Of a DNA stretch of 15,150 bases, positions 1 through 6,477 are shown in pieces. The notes beneath the pieces were generated by a model, which ran no database searches, was not told where the DNA came from, and saw only the letters and a list, made by a program, of their open reading frames with translations. The stretch covers positions 1 through 15,150 of the forward strand of contig JADINC010000040.1 of the NCBI GenBank assembly GCA_017694255.1. The letters are read 5' to 3'. This stretch comes from Candidatus Enterousia avistercoris (GTDB taxonomy: Bacteria; Pseudomonadota; Alphaproteobacteria; Rs-D84). Both the position numbers and the translations under genes were made by a program. Each line of letters begins with the position of its first letter. Positions within the stretch are counted from its first letter, which is position 1.

Positions 1-2
1 GC

Positions 3-446
3 GCAAAAACACAAAAGACTGGGTTTTATGATTTAATAAATACAGTGCGTGATATGCGTAAAGAACTGATGGCGCGTATTGTGAAAAAATCAACCGCCGA
101 AAATGGCGAAGTTTGGTGCATTTCAAAACATTTGTTGGCGGCGTCTATGCGCGTGATGGAGGTTGGAACCAAGGCGCTGTCGGCGGGAAATACCGCGGAT
201 GCGTATGATTTGTTTAATAAATCATATGAACTGTATTCGTTGTTCTGGGGCATCAATATGGATTTAATCGATTTGACCGGGGTTAAAAAAATTGCGCCAG
301 ATGTTTATGAAAAATGTGCAATGCCAAATACCGTGGCGGCGAAAAATACAGACGCGCAGCCGGGGGCCAGTGTTGCAGAATCACGGTCGGCCGTGCGGCG
401 ATTGGGTGATTGGGTAAAAAATGCAGTTAATTGTTGCATTGAATAA
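3..446 (+). CDS. Hypothetical helical protein, 5'-truncated by the window edge
   Basis: The frame is open from base 3 without a stop, so the gene probably begins before the window. A GTG at 45 could start a 133-residue protein, but the reading upstream of it (Phe-Tyr-Asp-Leu-Ile-Asn) looks like continuous protein and no ribosome binding site precedes the GTG. The product looks mostly alpha-helical, with a core rich in Leu, Met, Ala and Lys (including the stretch KSYELYSLFWGINMDL) and no clear signal peptide or membrane segment in the visible part. The tail contains SRSAVRR, also found in the next gene with different codons. I do not recognise the family; a phasin-like helical protein is only a vague resemblance. 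It ends in TAA 59 bases before the next start and has no obvious terminator. Confidence 0.6.
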   Translation, partial: AKTQKTGFYDLINTVRDMRKELMARIVKKSTAENGEVWCISKHLLAASMRVMEVGTKALSAGNTADAYDLFNKSYELYSLFWGINMDLIDLTGVKKIAPDVYEKCAMPNTVAAKNTDAQPGASVAESRSAVRRLGDWVKNAVNCCIE

Positions 447-454
447 ATTCGTAG

Positions 455-484
455 TTGATTCAACTGTGAAAAAAATGGTAAAAT
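455..484 (+). promoter_or_regulatory. Sigma70-like promoter for the secreted-protein operon
   Basis: TTGATT (455-460) is followed after 18 bases by TAAAAT (479-484). The expected transcription start is near 490, leaving a leader of about 15 bases that carries an AGAGAG-type ribosome binding site (492-497). The -35 box overlaps a short palindrome, GTTGATTCAAC (454-464), which could be an operator but is short enough to be chance. Confidence 0.45.
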
Positions 485-505
485 AGAACTCAGAGAGATG
501 TAATT

Positions 506-3022
506 TTGAAAAAACGTGTTGCTGGTCTTTGCAAAAATTCATTGCTGTTTATGGCAGCGGTGGTGTCATGTGCGGCCTTTGCTGACACAACGGCCAGTCC
601 ACGTTCTGCCGCGACCAAGGTTGTTAATGTTTCTGCGTCGCCACGTTCGAATTCCAGTGTTAGTTCAAGTTCTGGTCGGGTATCGCGCGGGTCTGGGGTG
701 CCATCCAGAACAACGGCGGATGCCACGATGTCGGGACGTACGGGCGCAACAACTGTTTCACGCAGTGCGGTGCGGCGCGATGCGGCAAATACATCGGCAG
801 TGTCGCGGGCGGCAATGTTGCAACAGACGGTTAACAGGGATGCTGTGACAGGACGTGCGGGAACAGTGCGCCAGACGGTTATTCCGGGGTCGGCGGCGGC
901 ACGCAGTGCCACAAACGCGCGGGCGGCGGCATCGAATGTCGTGCGCAGTGGCGCGCATAGTGCGGCGTCATCGGCGCGTGCGGGGGTTAATCGTTCGGTT
1001 ATTGGTGGTGCGTCGCGTGCATCAACGGCGCGCGCAACCGCGGTATTTACAGATGTTTCAAAAATTGGTGGTGGGTACGCCCAATGTCGTGAAGCCTATG
1101 CTACATGTATGGACCAGTTTTGTGCCAATGCAAATGATACGTATCGGCGCTGTATATGCAGTGGACGGTACAATGAATTTCGCGATACAGAATCCGCAAT
1201 TGACCAGGCGCTGGGGTTATTAGCCCAGTTTGAAAATAATAATTTGACGGCGGTTAACCTGAGTGCCGAAGAAGTTAACGCAATGTACAGCGCAACCGAA
1301 GGTGAACAGGCAATTAAAAATGACACCAGTGGTGCGGCAGCGCTGCTGTCTGAAATCAGCGATTTGTTATCTGGAAATTCACGCAGCAGTTCGTCCAGCA
1401 CGTCCAGTTCTGGGAACAGTGGTACATCATTGGGGATTCTGTCGGTTGATTTTACATCGGACATGGATGATATTTGGAGTAATACGGGCGATTCATCATT
1501 GTTTGATAACCAAAATAGCGTGGATTTGTCGACACTGGTGGGCCAAGATTTGTATTCCGAGGCCAGCCGTCAATGTCTGGAACTGGTAGAAGAATCATGT
1601 GAAAATGATGCGGTGTTAACTATGGCGCGCAGTGCGTACAGCATCATGATAACCCAGGATTGCAACCTGTATGAAAAGAACATAGATAAACAACGCGAAA
1701 GTCTGGAAAATACAATCCGGACGGCGGAAAAATATCTGCGTGAAGCACGACTGGAAGAATATCGTTCGCATAATTCTGCGGATGTGAATGAATGTTTGGG
1801 TAATGTGCGTACGGCGATTTTGGCGGATGTGGCATGTGGACCAAATTATGAAAAATGTTTGGATTATTCAGGTGCGTATTTCAATTCCACAACGGGTGAA
1901 CCGATATATTCCCCGCGCCTGTTCCAGGCAAATGAATTGATTTTGTTGCCGGGAATTACCGATAATAATACGTCGGGTGATATAATTGGTTCGAATCCAG
2001 AATTTAATGCATTTTTGGACGGTAAACGTATGTTTGCAGAAAGCGCATTGGATACATGTCGCGATATATCAGATATTGTTTGGGAAGAATTTAAACGCCA
2101 GGCTATTATTGAAATTGCCCAGGCTCAAGACGAAAAAATCGAAGAAGTAAAAATGTCGTGTGTGGATACAATGGCGCAGTGTTATGATACACAAACTGGC
2201 GCGTTGCAAGATATGGATACAACGACTGCACAATATTCAGGCGCAATCAGTGCATATGCCGCACGGTCAATGTGCGCAGACCAGGTTATCGCATGTGCAT
2301 CGCTGTATGGTGATACAGAGGGGTGCGAATTTGATGGCAATGGGCGGTTAACAGCGGGTAACAGCCCCAATGCCAATGATCGTTGTGGACTGACGGAACT
2401 GTTAAAGTTTGTTGATTCTGTTGATTCGGTACGTATTGCCGAAGGTTGTGAGACCGCGATAGATAATTATTTGACTGATTTGTGCACCCCAGAAACTGGC
2501 GAGATTGGATACCCATGGAAATGCCGTAGTATGACACGAGATGCTTTGAATAATGCTATCACAAATTTCGCAGAGCAAAATTGTACTATTGGTGGGAGCG
2601 CTGGTGATTTGGGTTTTGATTACACGAAGATGGCGACTACTGCAATGGAAGATATTACCGAAGCATTACAAATCCAATTAGACGAGCAATGCACAGAGCT
2701 GGGTGGGTATTTCTTGCTGCCTAGTGAAGGAAATCTAACCGGCAGACAAGATGCTGCTAACCTTGTCGCCTTCTATTCTAATGTCTATGGCGGTAATGAA
2801 AATATAGACTATGGACGCTGTGTAGAAAATACTACTATGATACAATGCCTCGCCTATAACGAAGATGGTAAAGATGATCTCGCTACGTATGATCAAGTCC
2901 GCGATGAATGCACATTCTCTGATAAATGGTACCAGGATAAATGCTCCCTGCTGGGCGGTTATATGGATGCCGGTGCCTGCTATGTGCCGCAGGAGAAGAC
3001 TAAAAATGGAATAATACAATGA
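506..3022 (+). CDS. Large exported protein with Arg/Ser/Ala-rich disordered N-terminus and Cys-containing body
   Basis: 838 residues from a TTG start; the only nearby ATG (498) runs straight into a stop, and an AGAGAG motif lies about 8 bases before the TTG. Residues 1-26 form a signal peptide (Lys/Arg N-terminus, hydrophobic core, AFA before Asp27). VVSC at 19-22 is a weak lipobox alternative. Residues about 28-180 are low complexity, made of Ser, Ala, Arg, Thr, Val and Gly with almost no Lys or aromatic residues, so probably disordered and basic. From about 190 a folded body begins with closely spaced cysteines (C-x6-C-x4-C, then CIC near 216), a second Ser-rich linker near 290-305, and Cys pairs through to the C-terminus, consistent with disulfides outside the cytoplasm. 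I do not recognise the family. The last 160 or so codons use different synonymous codons from the rest. The stop overlaps the next start (ATGA), indicating co-translation. Confidence 0.85.
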   Translation: MKKRVAGLCKNSLLFMAAVVSCAAFADTTASPRSAATKVVNVSASPRSNSSVSSSSGRVSRGSGVPSRTTADATMSGRTGATTVSRSAVRRDAANTSAVSRAAMLQQTVNRDAVTGRAGTVRQTVIPGSAAARSATNARAAASNVVRSGAHSAASSARAGVNRSVIGGASRASTARATAVFTDVSKIGGGYAQCREAYATCMDQFCANANDTYRRCICSGRYNEFRDTESAIDQALGLLAQFENNNLTAVNLSAEEVNAMYSATEGEQAIKNDTSGAAALLSEISDLLSGNSRSSSSSTSSSGNSGTSLGILSVDFTSDMDDIWSNTGDSSLFDNQNSVDLSTLVGQDLYSEASRQCLELVEESCENDAVLTMARSAYSIMITQDCNLYEKNIDKQRESLENTIRTAEKYLREARLEEYRSHNSADVNECLGNVRTAILADVACGPNYEKCLDYSGAYFNSTTGEPIYSPRLFQANELILLPGITDNNTSGDIIGSNPEFNAFLDGKRMFAESALDTCRDISDIVWEEFKRQAIIEIAQAQDEKIEEVKMSCVDTMAQCYDTQTGALQDMDTTTAQYSGAISAYAARSMCADQVIACASLYGDTEGCEFDGNGRLTAGNSPNANDRCGLTELLKFVDSVDSVRIAEGCETAIDNYLTDLCTPETGEIGYPWKCRSMTRDALNNAITNFAEQNCTIGGSAGDLGFDYTKMATTAMEDITEALQIQLDEQCTELGGYFLLPSEGNLTGRQDAANLVAFYSNVYGGNENIDYGRCVENTTMIQCLAYNEDGKDDLATYDQVRDECTFSDKWYQDKCSLLGGYMDAGACYVPQEKTKNGIIQ

Positions 3023-4245
3023 AAAAATTATTTGCATCTTTACTGGCAGTGTTCATGGCAATTCCATCGGCGTATGCGATACATACCAATTCTAATGTTT
3101 GGGGTGCATGGGGATATGGGGATGGTGTTAAATGGGATAGCGCCCAGGATTTTATAATTGATGGCTGTGTTGGCCAGGGCTGTTCTCATGGAACATGTGG
3201 TGATGAATGGGGGCTGGTCGGTCTGATTGCGCTAAATATAGTTGATCACGGCGGATATTTTTGCCCATATCAATTACAGTGTGCAAACGAAAGAAAAAAT
3301 AAGCATACGTGGACGGTGTATTATTTGCCAAATGGATATGATGATAGCAAATGCGTCTGGCTGTGTGAAGATGGATATGGTGGAGAAAACTGCGAACCAA
3401 TTCCAGAAAGTCGCCCAAGTTTTTGTGACCCAAATATTTTGACTACAGAAGCTGAAGGCATATATTCAGATATTAGTCTGAGAACTGACAGATGTGGTTC
3501 TGACCCCAAAGAAAGTACTGTAACTGGTTTTAGTTCATGGAAAGACGATTATGGCGGTGGTGTTTTAAACCGTAAACGTGATATATGGGAAACAGATGTT
3601 TTACTGGGGGCGATAAAGTTTTTGCAACATGGCGTTATTGCCGCACCAATAAAGGCACAGTGTGGGCGAAATAATTGGAGTGATATTGATTCTTATGTAA
3701 ATACGTTGCACGCGGCGCCAGATTTAGCTAAATTATTATGTGCCCCGGGATACAGGGCAAATTCAGACGGCACAGATTGTGTTGCAATTAATCAAGACGT
3801 TTGTGAAATTGCAGGAATGACGTTGTGCGCATATTTCCCGCGTGATTCATATACCAGCGCCACGCACAAATTATATGAAGACACAGAAGCAGGATGCACA
3901 AAATATTTTTGCAGCGAAGAAGGAATGGCGTTCCAGGGTGTAGAAGACCCAACGTGTGTTGAATGTGGAATTCCTGTAAAATCTGGTTCGAATTTGGTTA
4001 ATGGTACATGCGTTTCATGTGATACAGGGGAATATTACGATTCTGAAACGGGCACATGTAAACCTGCAAATGCATATTCTAAAACGGATTTACAGTATGG
4101 TTTAAACCAAACAAAAAATACCCAATCAGACGTAGATATGCAATGTTGGCCGGCCAAGGTACCAGAAGAATACGTTGAATGTGTTAAAAAGGGATATCGC
4201 GCCCAACCGATGGACAATAAGTTCCCGTTAGTCTGGGATAATTAG
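3019..4245 (+). CDS. Secreted cysteine-rich protein, probably shortened at its C-terminus by a 14-bp duplication
   Basis: 408 residues. The start overlaps the upstream stop by four bases and has no ribosome binding site of its own (the nearest AGGAG is more than 20 bases away), so translation is probably coupled. Residues 1-20 are a clear type I signal peptide ending AYA. The mature protein has many cysteines in short modules: an EGF-like stretch with C-x3-C-x8-C near residues 112-125 (EDGYGGENC), CAPGYRANSDGTDC near 241-254, and a growth-factor-receptor-like CVSC...GTC pair near 333-349. These features suggest a disulfide-stabilised extracellular or outer-surface protein. No catalytic motif is visible and the family is not recognised. 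The stop lies within an exact 14-bp tandem duplication; with one copy the frame would continue for ten more codons (KSYFYDSGGI) to a TAA at 4287-4289, so this stop may be secondary. Confidence 0.85.
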   Translation: MKKLFASLLAVFMAIPSAYAIHTNSNVWGAWGYGDGVKWDSAQDFIIDGCVGQGCSHGTCGDEWGLVGLIALNIVDHGGYFCPYQLQCANERKNKHTWTVYYLPNGYDDSKCVWLCEDGYGGENCEPIPESRPSFCDPNILTTEAEGIYSDISLRTDRCGSDPKESTVTGFSSWKDDYGGGVLNRKRDIWETDVLLGAIKFLQHGVIAAPIKAQCGRNNWSDIDSYVNTLHAAPDLAKLLCAPGYRANSDGTDCVAINQDVCEIAGMTLCAYFPRDSYTSATHKLYEDTEAGCTKYFCSEEGMAFQGVEDPTCVECGIPVKSGSNLVNGTCVSCDTGEYYDSETGTCKPANAYSKTDLQYGLNQTKNTQSDVDMQCWPAKVPEEYVECVKKGYRAQPMDNKFPLVWDN

Positions 4246-4255
4246 TCTGGGATAA
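4228..4255 (+). repeat. Exact 14-bp tandem duplication at the 3' end of the Cys-rich gene
   Basis: The unit TTAGTCTGGGATAA occurs at 4228-4241 and again directly at 4242-4255. Fourteen is not a multiple of three, so the second copy shifts the frame and brings in the TAG that ends the upstream gene at 4245. It looks like a slipped-strand duplication. Confidence 0.9.
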
Positions 4256-4503
4256 TAAGTCTTATTTTTATGATTCTGGTGGCATATAACCATTAAATAT
4301 GCATTGTCGATATCTGTCTGGTTGTCGCCAGACGACACGAATGCATAGCCGTCTTGGCTGCATTTATACCGAAAGCCACCGGTACCGCCCTTGGAATTAA
4401 GACACGAATCTGACCACACCATTTCCATTGTTTCGTGGTCAAAGTCATTACTGTTCCGCCCGGCTCTGTGCATTGCTAGTCTAATTGGATTTGTAATAAA
4501 AGG
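4228..4503 (-). pseudogene. Reverse-strand cysteine-containing ORF, probable gene remnant
   Basis: The reverse strand is open from a TAG at 4504-4506 down to 4228. The first ATG is at 4473 (81 residues). The translation contains spaced cysteines, Gly, Asn and Asp (for example FRYKCSQDGYAFVSSGDNQ) and resembles the cysteine-rich secreted proteins next to it more than a random shadow frame. There is no signal peptide, no ribosome binding site before the ATG, and the start region reads as the middle of a protein. The last residues overlap the 14-bp duplication and the presumed lost tail of the convergent gene. The best reading is a leftover C-terminal piece of a related gene, or a silent cassette. 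A small independent gene or a chance ORF cannot be excluded. Confidence 0.35.
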
Positions 4504-4520
4504 CTAAGAGAGATTAAGAA

Positions 4521-4551
4521 AAAAAAGTCGCCCCCAAAAGGCGGCTTTTTT
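4521..4551. terminator. Bidirectional rho-independent terminator between the Cys-rich gene and tadA
   Basis: A 12-bp stem (4521-4532 with 4540-4551, one G-T wobble) encloses the loop CCCAAAA. It is flanked by A-runs on the left and T-runs on the right, so it can act on both strands. It ends the forward secreted-protein operon and the reverse tadA. Confidence 0.85.
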
Positions 4552-4579
4552 CTTCGATTTTTTAAGGGCGGATGACAAA

Positions 4580-5032
4580 TTATTTTTTCGTGTTGCGGCG
4601 GGCGCGGAAAAATTCACGCAACAAGTGGGCGGACGCGTCCGCGAATTCAGGCATTTGCATCACGTTTGGACGCCACAGGTGTTTGTCTGTTTCGTATATG
4701 CGCGCGTTATGTTGCAGTGCCCCGCCCTTTTCATCCGCCGCCGCAAAATAAATATTGCGAATGCGGGCCAATGATATCGCAGTGGCGCACATGGCGCATG
4801 GTTCCAGGCTGACGTATATATCGCAATCGTCCAGAAACTTTTGGCCCAGACGGCGACACGCACGATTTATTGCGACTATTTCTGCGTGTAATGTTGGATT
4901 GTGGCGCATTTGTACCATGTTTTCACCACAGGATATGATTTCGCCATTGCGCACAATGACGGCGCCAATTGGAACGTCGTCGTGTTTGGTGGCGTGGTGT
5001 GCTAAAATTAGTGCTTGCTTCATAAACTGCAT
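4580..5032 (-). CDS. tadA: tRNA-specific adenosine deaminase TadA
   Basis: About 150 residues. TadA converts adenosine 34 to inosine in the tRNA-Arg(ACG) anticodon, allowing wobble reading of CGN codons. Visible signatures of the zinc-dependent CDA fold are VPIGAVIV near the N-terminus, the HAE motif (His zinc ligand and catalytic Glu, about residues 49-51) and PCAMC (two Cys zinc ligands, about residues 79-82). The length is normal. The C-terminal half (GGALQHNARIYE, then HLWRP) resembles the alphaproteobacterial/rickettsial subtype. Three in-frame starts are possible: GTG 5041, ATG 5032 and ATG 5023. The GTG overlaps the promoter. A good -10 box immediately upstream of 5032 makes ATG 5023, with an almost absent leader, a real option. 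A free-base or nucleoside deaminase of the same family is the main alternative function. Confidence 0.87.
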   Translation of the reverse strand: MQFMKQALILAHHATKHDDVPIGAVIVRNGEIISCGENMVQMRHNPTLHAEIVAINRACRRLGQKFLDDCDIYVSLEPCAMCATAISLARIRNIYFAAADEKGGALQHNARIYETDKHLWRPNVMQMPEFADASAHLLREFFRARRNTKK

Positions 5033-5061
5033 ATTATACACTGTAGCGTATGGATTCTAAA
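5033..5061 (-). promoter_or_regulatory. Promoter of tadA, lying inside the start of rsmD
   Basis: On the reverse strand, TTTAGA (5061-5056) is followed after 17 bases by a perfect TATAAT (5038-5033). The predicted transcription start is near 5026, so the tadA message would be leaderless or nearly so. The -35 box lies within the first codons of rsmD. Confidence 0.5.
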
Positions 5062-5607
5062 TTGCAAATTATTTCCGGACGTTTTCATGGGCGCAAACTG
5101 TATTTGCCGCCAAATGCGCGCCCAACCCAGAATCGCGCACGGGCGGCGCTGTTTAATATGCTGGGGGCGAGACTGGTTGACCCGATGGAAAAACTGAATG
5201 TGTGGGACGCTTTTGCAGGCAGTGGTGCGTTTGGTATAGAATGTCTGTCGCGATATCCAAATGTCAATGTCGTTTTTACTGATGTGGATACAGAATCTGT
5301 GAAAACGATAAAAAAGAATCTGGGGATGTTGAACGTCGGTGCAAATGGGCGGGTTGATATGACGGATGCAATTGCGGCGGTTGCAAAATATGGTGCGATG
5401 GCGGATTTGGTGTTTGTTGATGCGCCATATGATACGCCTGAATTGGGGGCGGCGTTGGTCCAAAAACTGGCCCAGGTGGCGCACGAGAAAACAATTCTGG
5501 TGTGGGAACAAGAAGCCGCGCGTGCGCGCGAACTGCCAGATGGGTGGCGCACAGTGCGGGACAAGCAGTATGGACGGGCGCGCTTTTTAATCGCAGTGCG
5601 TGAATAA
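5050..5607 (+). CDS. rsmD: 16S rRNA (guanine(966)-N2)-methyltransferase RsmD
   Basis: 185 residues, the usual size. RsmD methylates G966 of 16S rRNA in the assembling 30S subunit using S-adenosylmethionine. Signatures are the N-terminal IISGRFHGRKL followed by RPTQNRARAALFNML (the family's substrate-side motif), SAM-binding motif I DAFAGSGAFG (residues 53-62), an acidic D-x-D after strand 2 (FTDVD), and the catalytic-loop position FVDAPYD (residues 122-128). Most relatives have DPPY in that loop; here the first Pro is Ala. The ATG lies 17 bases from the tadA ATG on the other strand with no ribosome binding site, so leaderless or very short-leader translation is likely. Many alphaproteobacteria carry a pseudouridine synthase gene between tadA and rsmD; it is absent here. 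Confidence 0.9.
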   Translation: MDSKLQIISGRFHGRKLYLPPNARPTQNRARAALFNMLGARLVDPMEKLNVWDAFAGSGAFGIECLSRYPNVNVVFTDVDTESVKTIKKNLGMLNVGANGRVDMTDAIAAVAKYGAMADLVFVDAPYDTPELGAALVQKLAQVAHEKTILVWEQEAARARELPDGWRTVRDKQYGRARFLIAVRE

Positions 5608-5620
5608 TTGAACAAAAACC

Positions 5621-5649
5621 TTGATTTTTCGATAATTTTGGTAAATAAT
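5621..5649 (+). promoter_or_regulatory. Promoter for rplY
   Basis: TTGATT (5621-5626), a 17-base spacer, then AATAAT (5644-5649). This gives a leader of about 55 bases. Within it, TGCGC (5651-5655) and GCGCA further on can pair around an ACCC...GGAGG segment, a weak hairpin of unknown significance. The ribosome binding site AAGGA (5702-5706) precedes the ATG. Confidence 0.45.
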
Positions 5650-5713
5650 ATGCGCCGCATGACACCCTTGGAGGTCGTGCGCAACGTAAAACAAACACAT
5701 TAAGGAATGAAAA

Positions 5714-6337
5714 ATGGCTATTAAATTAAATGCTCAGATTCGCGGGCGTGTCGGCAAGGGGGCCGCGCGTAGCGTTCGTAAAAATAAAAATGTCCCCGCC
5801 GTTATTTATGGTGAAAAGCAAGCCCCAGTCGCAATCGAACTGAATGGGCGTGATTTTGAAGCGTTGCTGAAAACACCTAGTTTACGGACCAAATTAATCG
5901 AAATCGACACAGAAAATGGACATGAAGATGCAATGCTGATGGATATTCAATATCATCCAGTATCTGATGCGGTTGTTCATGCGGACTTTAAGCGTATCGA
6001 TGTTAAAAAACCGGTCGAAGTTAGCGTGCCAGTCGAAGTTATTAATGCCGATGTGTCCAAGGGTATTAAACTGGGCGGTGTATTGAACTTTGCGGTACGT
6101 AAGGTCGCAGTGCGCGGGCTGGTTCATAATATCCCAGAAAAAATCACTGTTGATTTAACAGATTTGAACATTGGTGATTCTGTGCACGGTACGGATTTGG
6201 TGCTGCCAGATGGGGTCGAATTGGGACTGCACCAGGCGGAATTGGCGTTCGCAACCATTGGTGGTAAAATGCCAGATGAAGCAGATGCAAATAAAAATGC
6301 TGCGCCAGCGGCGGCAGCCACAGATGCAAAAAAATAA
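5714..6337 (+). CDS. rplY: 50S ribosomal protein L25 (long CTC/TL5 form)
   Basis: 207 residues. L25 binds 5S rRNA in the central protuberance of the large ribosomal subunit. The N-terminal L25 domain (about 1-95) shows the typical opening (VGKGAARSVRKNKNVPAVIYG) and the D-x-Q-Y-H-P-V-x-D motif (MDIQYHPVSDAVVHADF). The second TL5/CTC beta domain (about 100-185) contains VPVEVINADVSKGIKLGGVL and a typical PEKITVDLTDLNIGDSVH stretch. The tail is Ala/Lys-rich and probably disordered. The two-domain form is standard for alphaproteobacteria. A good ribosome binding site (AAGGA, 7 bases before ATG) fixes the start. It has its own promoter and terminator, so it is monocistronic; the partner gene pth, often next to it, is not present here. 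Confidence 0.95.
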   Translation: MAIKLNAQIRGRVGKGAARSVRKNKNVPAVIYGEKQAPVAIELNGRDFEALLKTPSLRTKLIEIDTENGHEDAMLMDIQYHPVSDAVVHADFKRIDVKKPVEVSVPVEVINADVSKGIKLGGVLNFAVRKVAVRGLVHNIPEKITVDLTDLNIGDSVHGTDLVLPDGVELGLHQAELAFATIGGKMPDEADANKNAAPAAAATDAKK

Positions 6338-6359
6338 TCTTGGTTATGCAACGTTTTTT

Positions 6360-6386
6360 ACCGTCCCAGTTGGGACGGTTTTTTTT
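6360..6386 (+). terminator. Rho-independent terminator of rplY
   Basis: ACCGTCCCA (6360-6368) and TGGGACGGT (6371-6379) form a perfect 9-bp arm pair (in practice a tight loop), followed by eight T. Confidence 0.9.
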
Positions 6387-6405
6387 ATTATTTTTTTCCT
6401 GTGGT

Positions 6406-6435
6406 CTTGAAATGATTTTTAATGTTCACTATATG
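6406..6435 (+). promoter_or_regulatory. dnaK promoter with overlapping sigma70 and heat-shock (sigma32) matches
   Basis: TTGAAA (6407-6412, preceded by C) lies 17 bases before TATATG (6430-6435), a good sigma70 promoter. The same -35 lies 14 bases before CACTATAT (6427-6434), which matches the RpoH -10 consensus CCCCATnT at six of the seven or so defined positions when the variable base is counted. No CIRCE inverted repeat is present. Dual housekeeping and heat-shock control is inferred. Confidence 0.5.
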
Positions 6436-6477
6436 GTATGCAAACAAAATTGCACAAAGTTTCAGAAGGAGTGAAAA

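Noticed and set aside
420..440. Hairpin AATGCA/TGCATT at the end of the first gene as a terminator
   Set aside because: Only 6 bp, within coding sequence, and with no T-run after it.
490..1223. Long open frames in several other frames on both strands over the 5' part of the 838-residue gene
   Set aside because: They arise from the GC-rich, low-complexity coding sequence. Their translations are Arg/Cys/His-rich with no start signals, and the signal peptide supports the forward TTG frame.
1986..2002. GGTTCGAATCC, a tRNA T-loop-like string
   Set aside because: It lies inside a well-supported coding frame with no cloverleaf around it.
6388..6477. CIRCE (HrcA) operator upstream of dnaK
   Set aside because: Neither half of the TTAGCACTC/GAGTGCTAA repeat is present.
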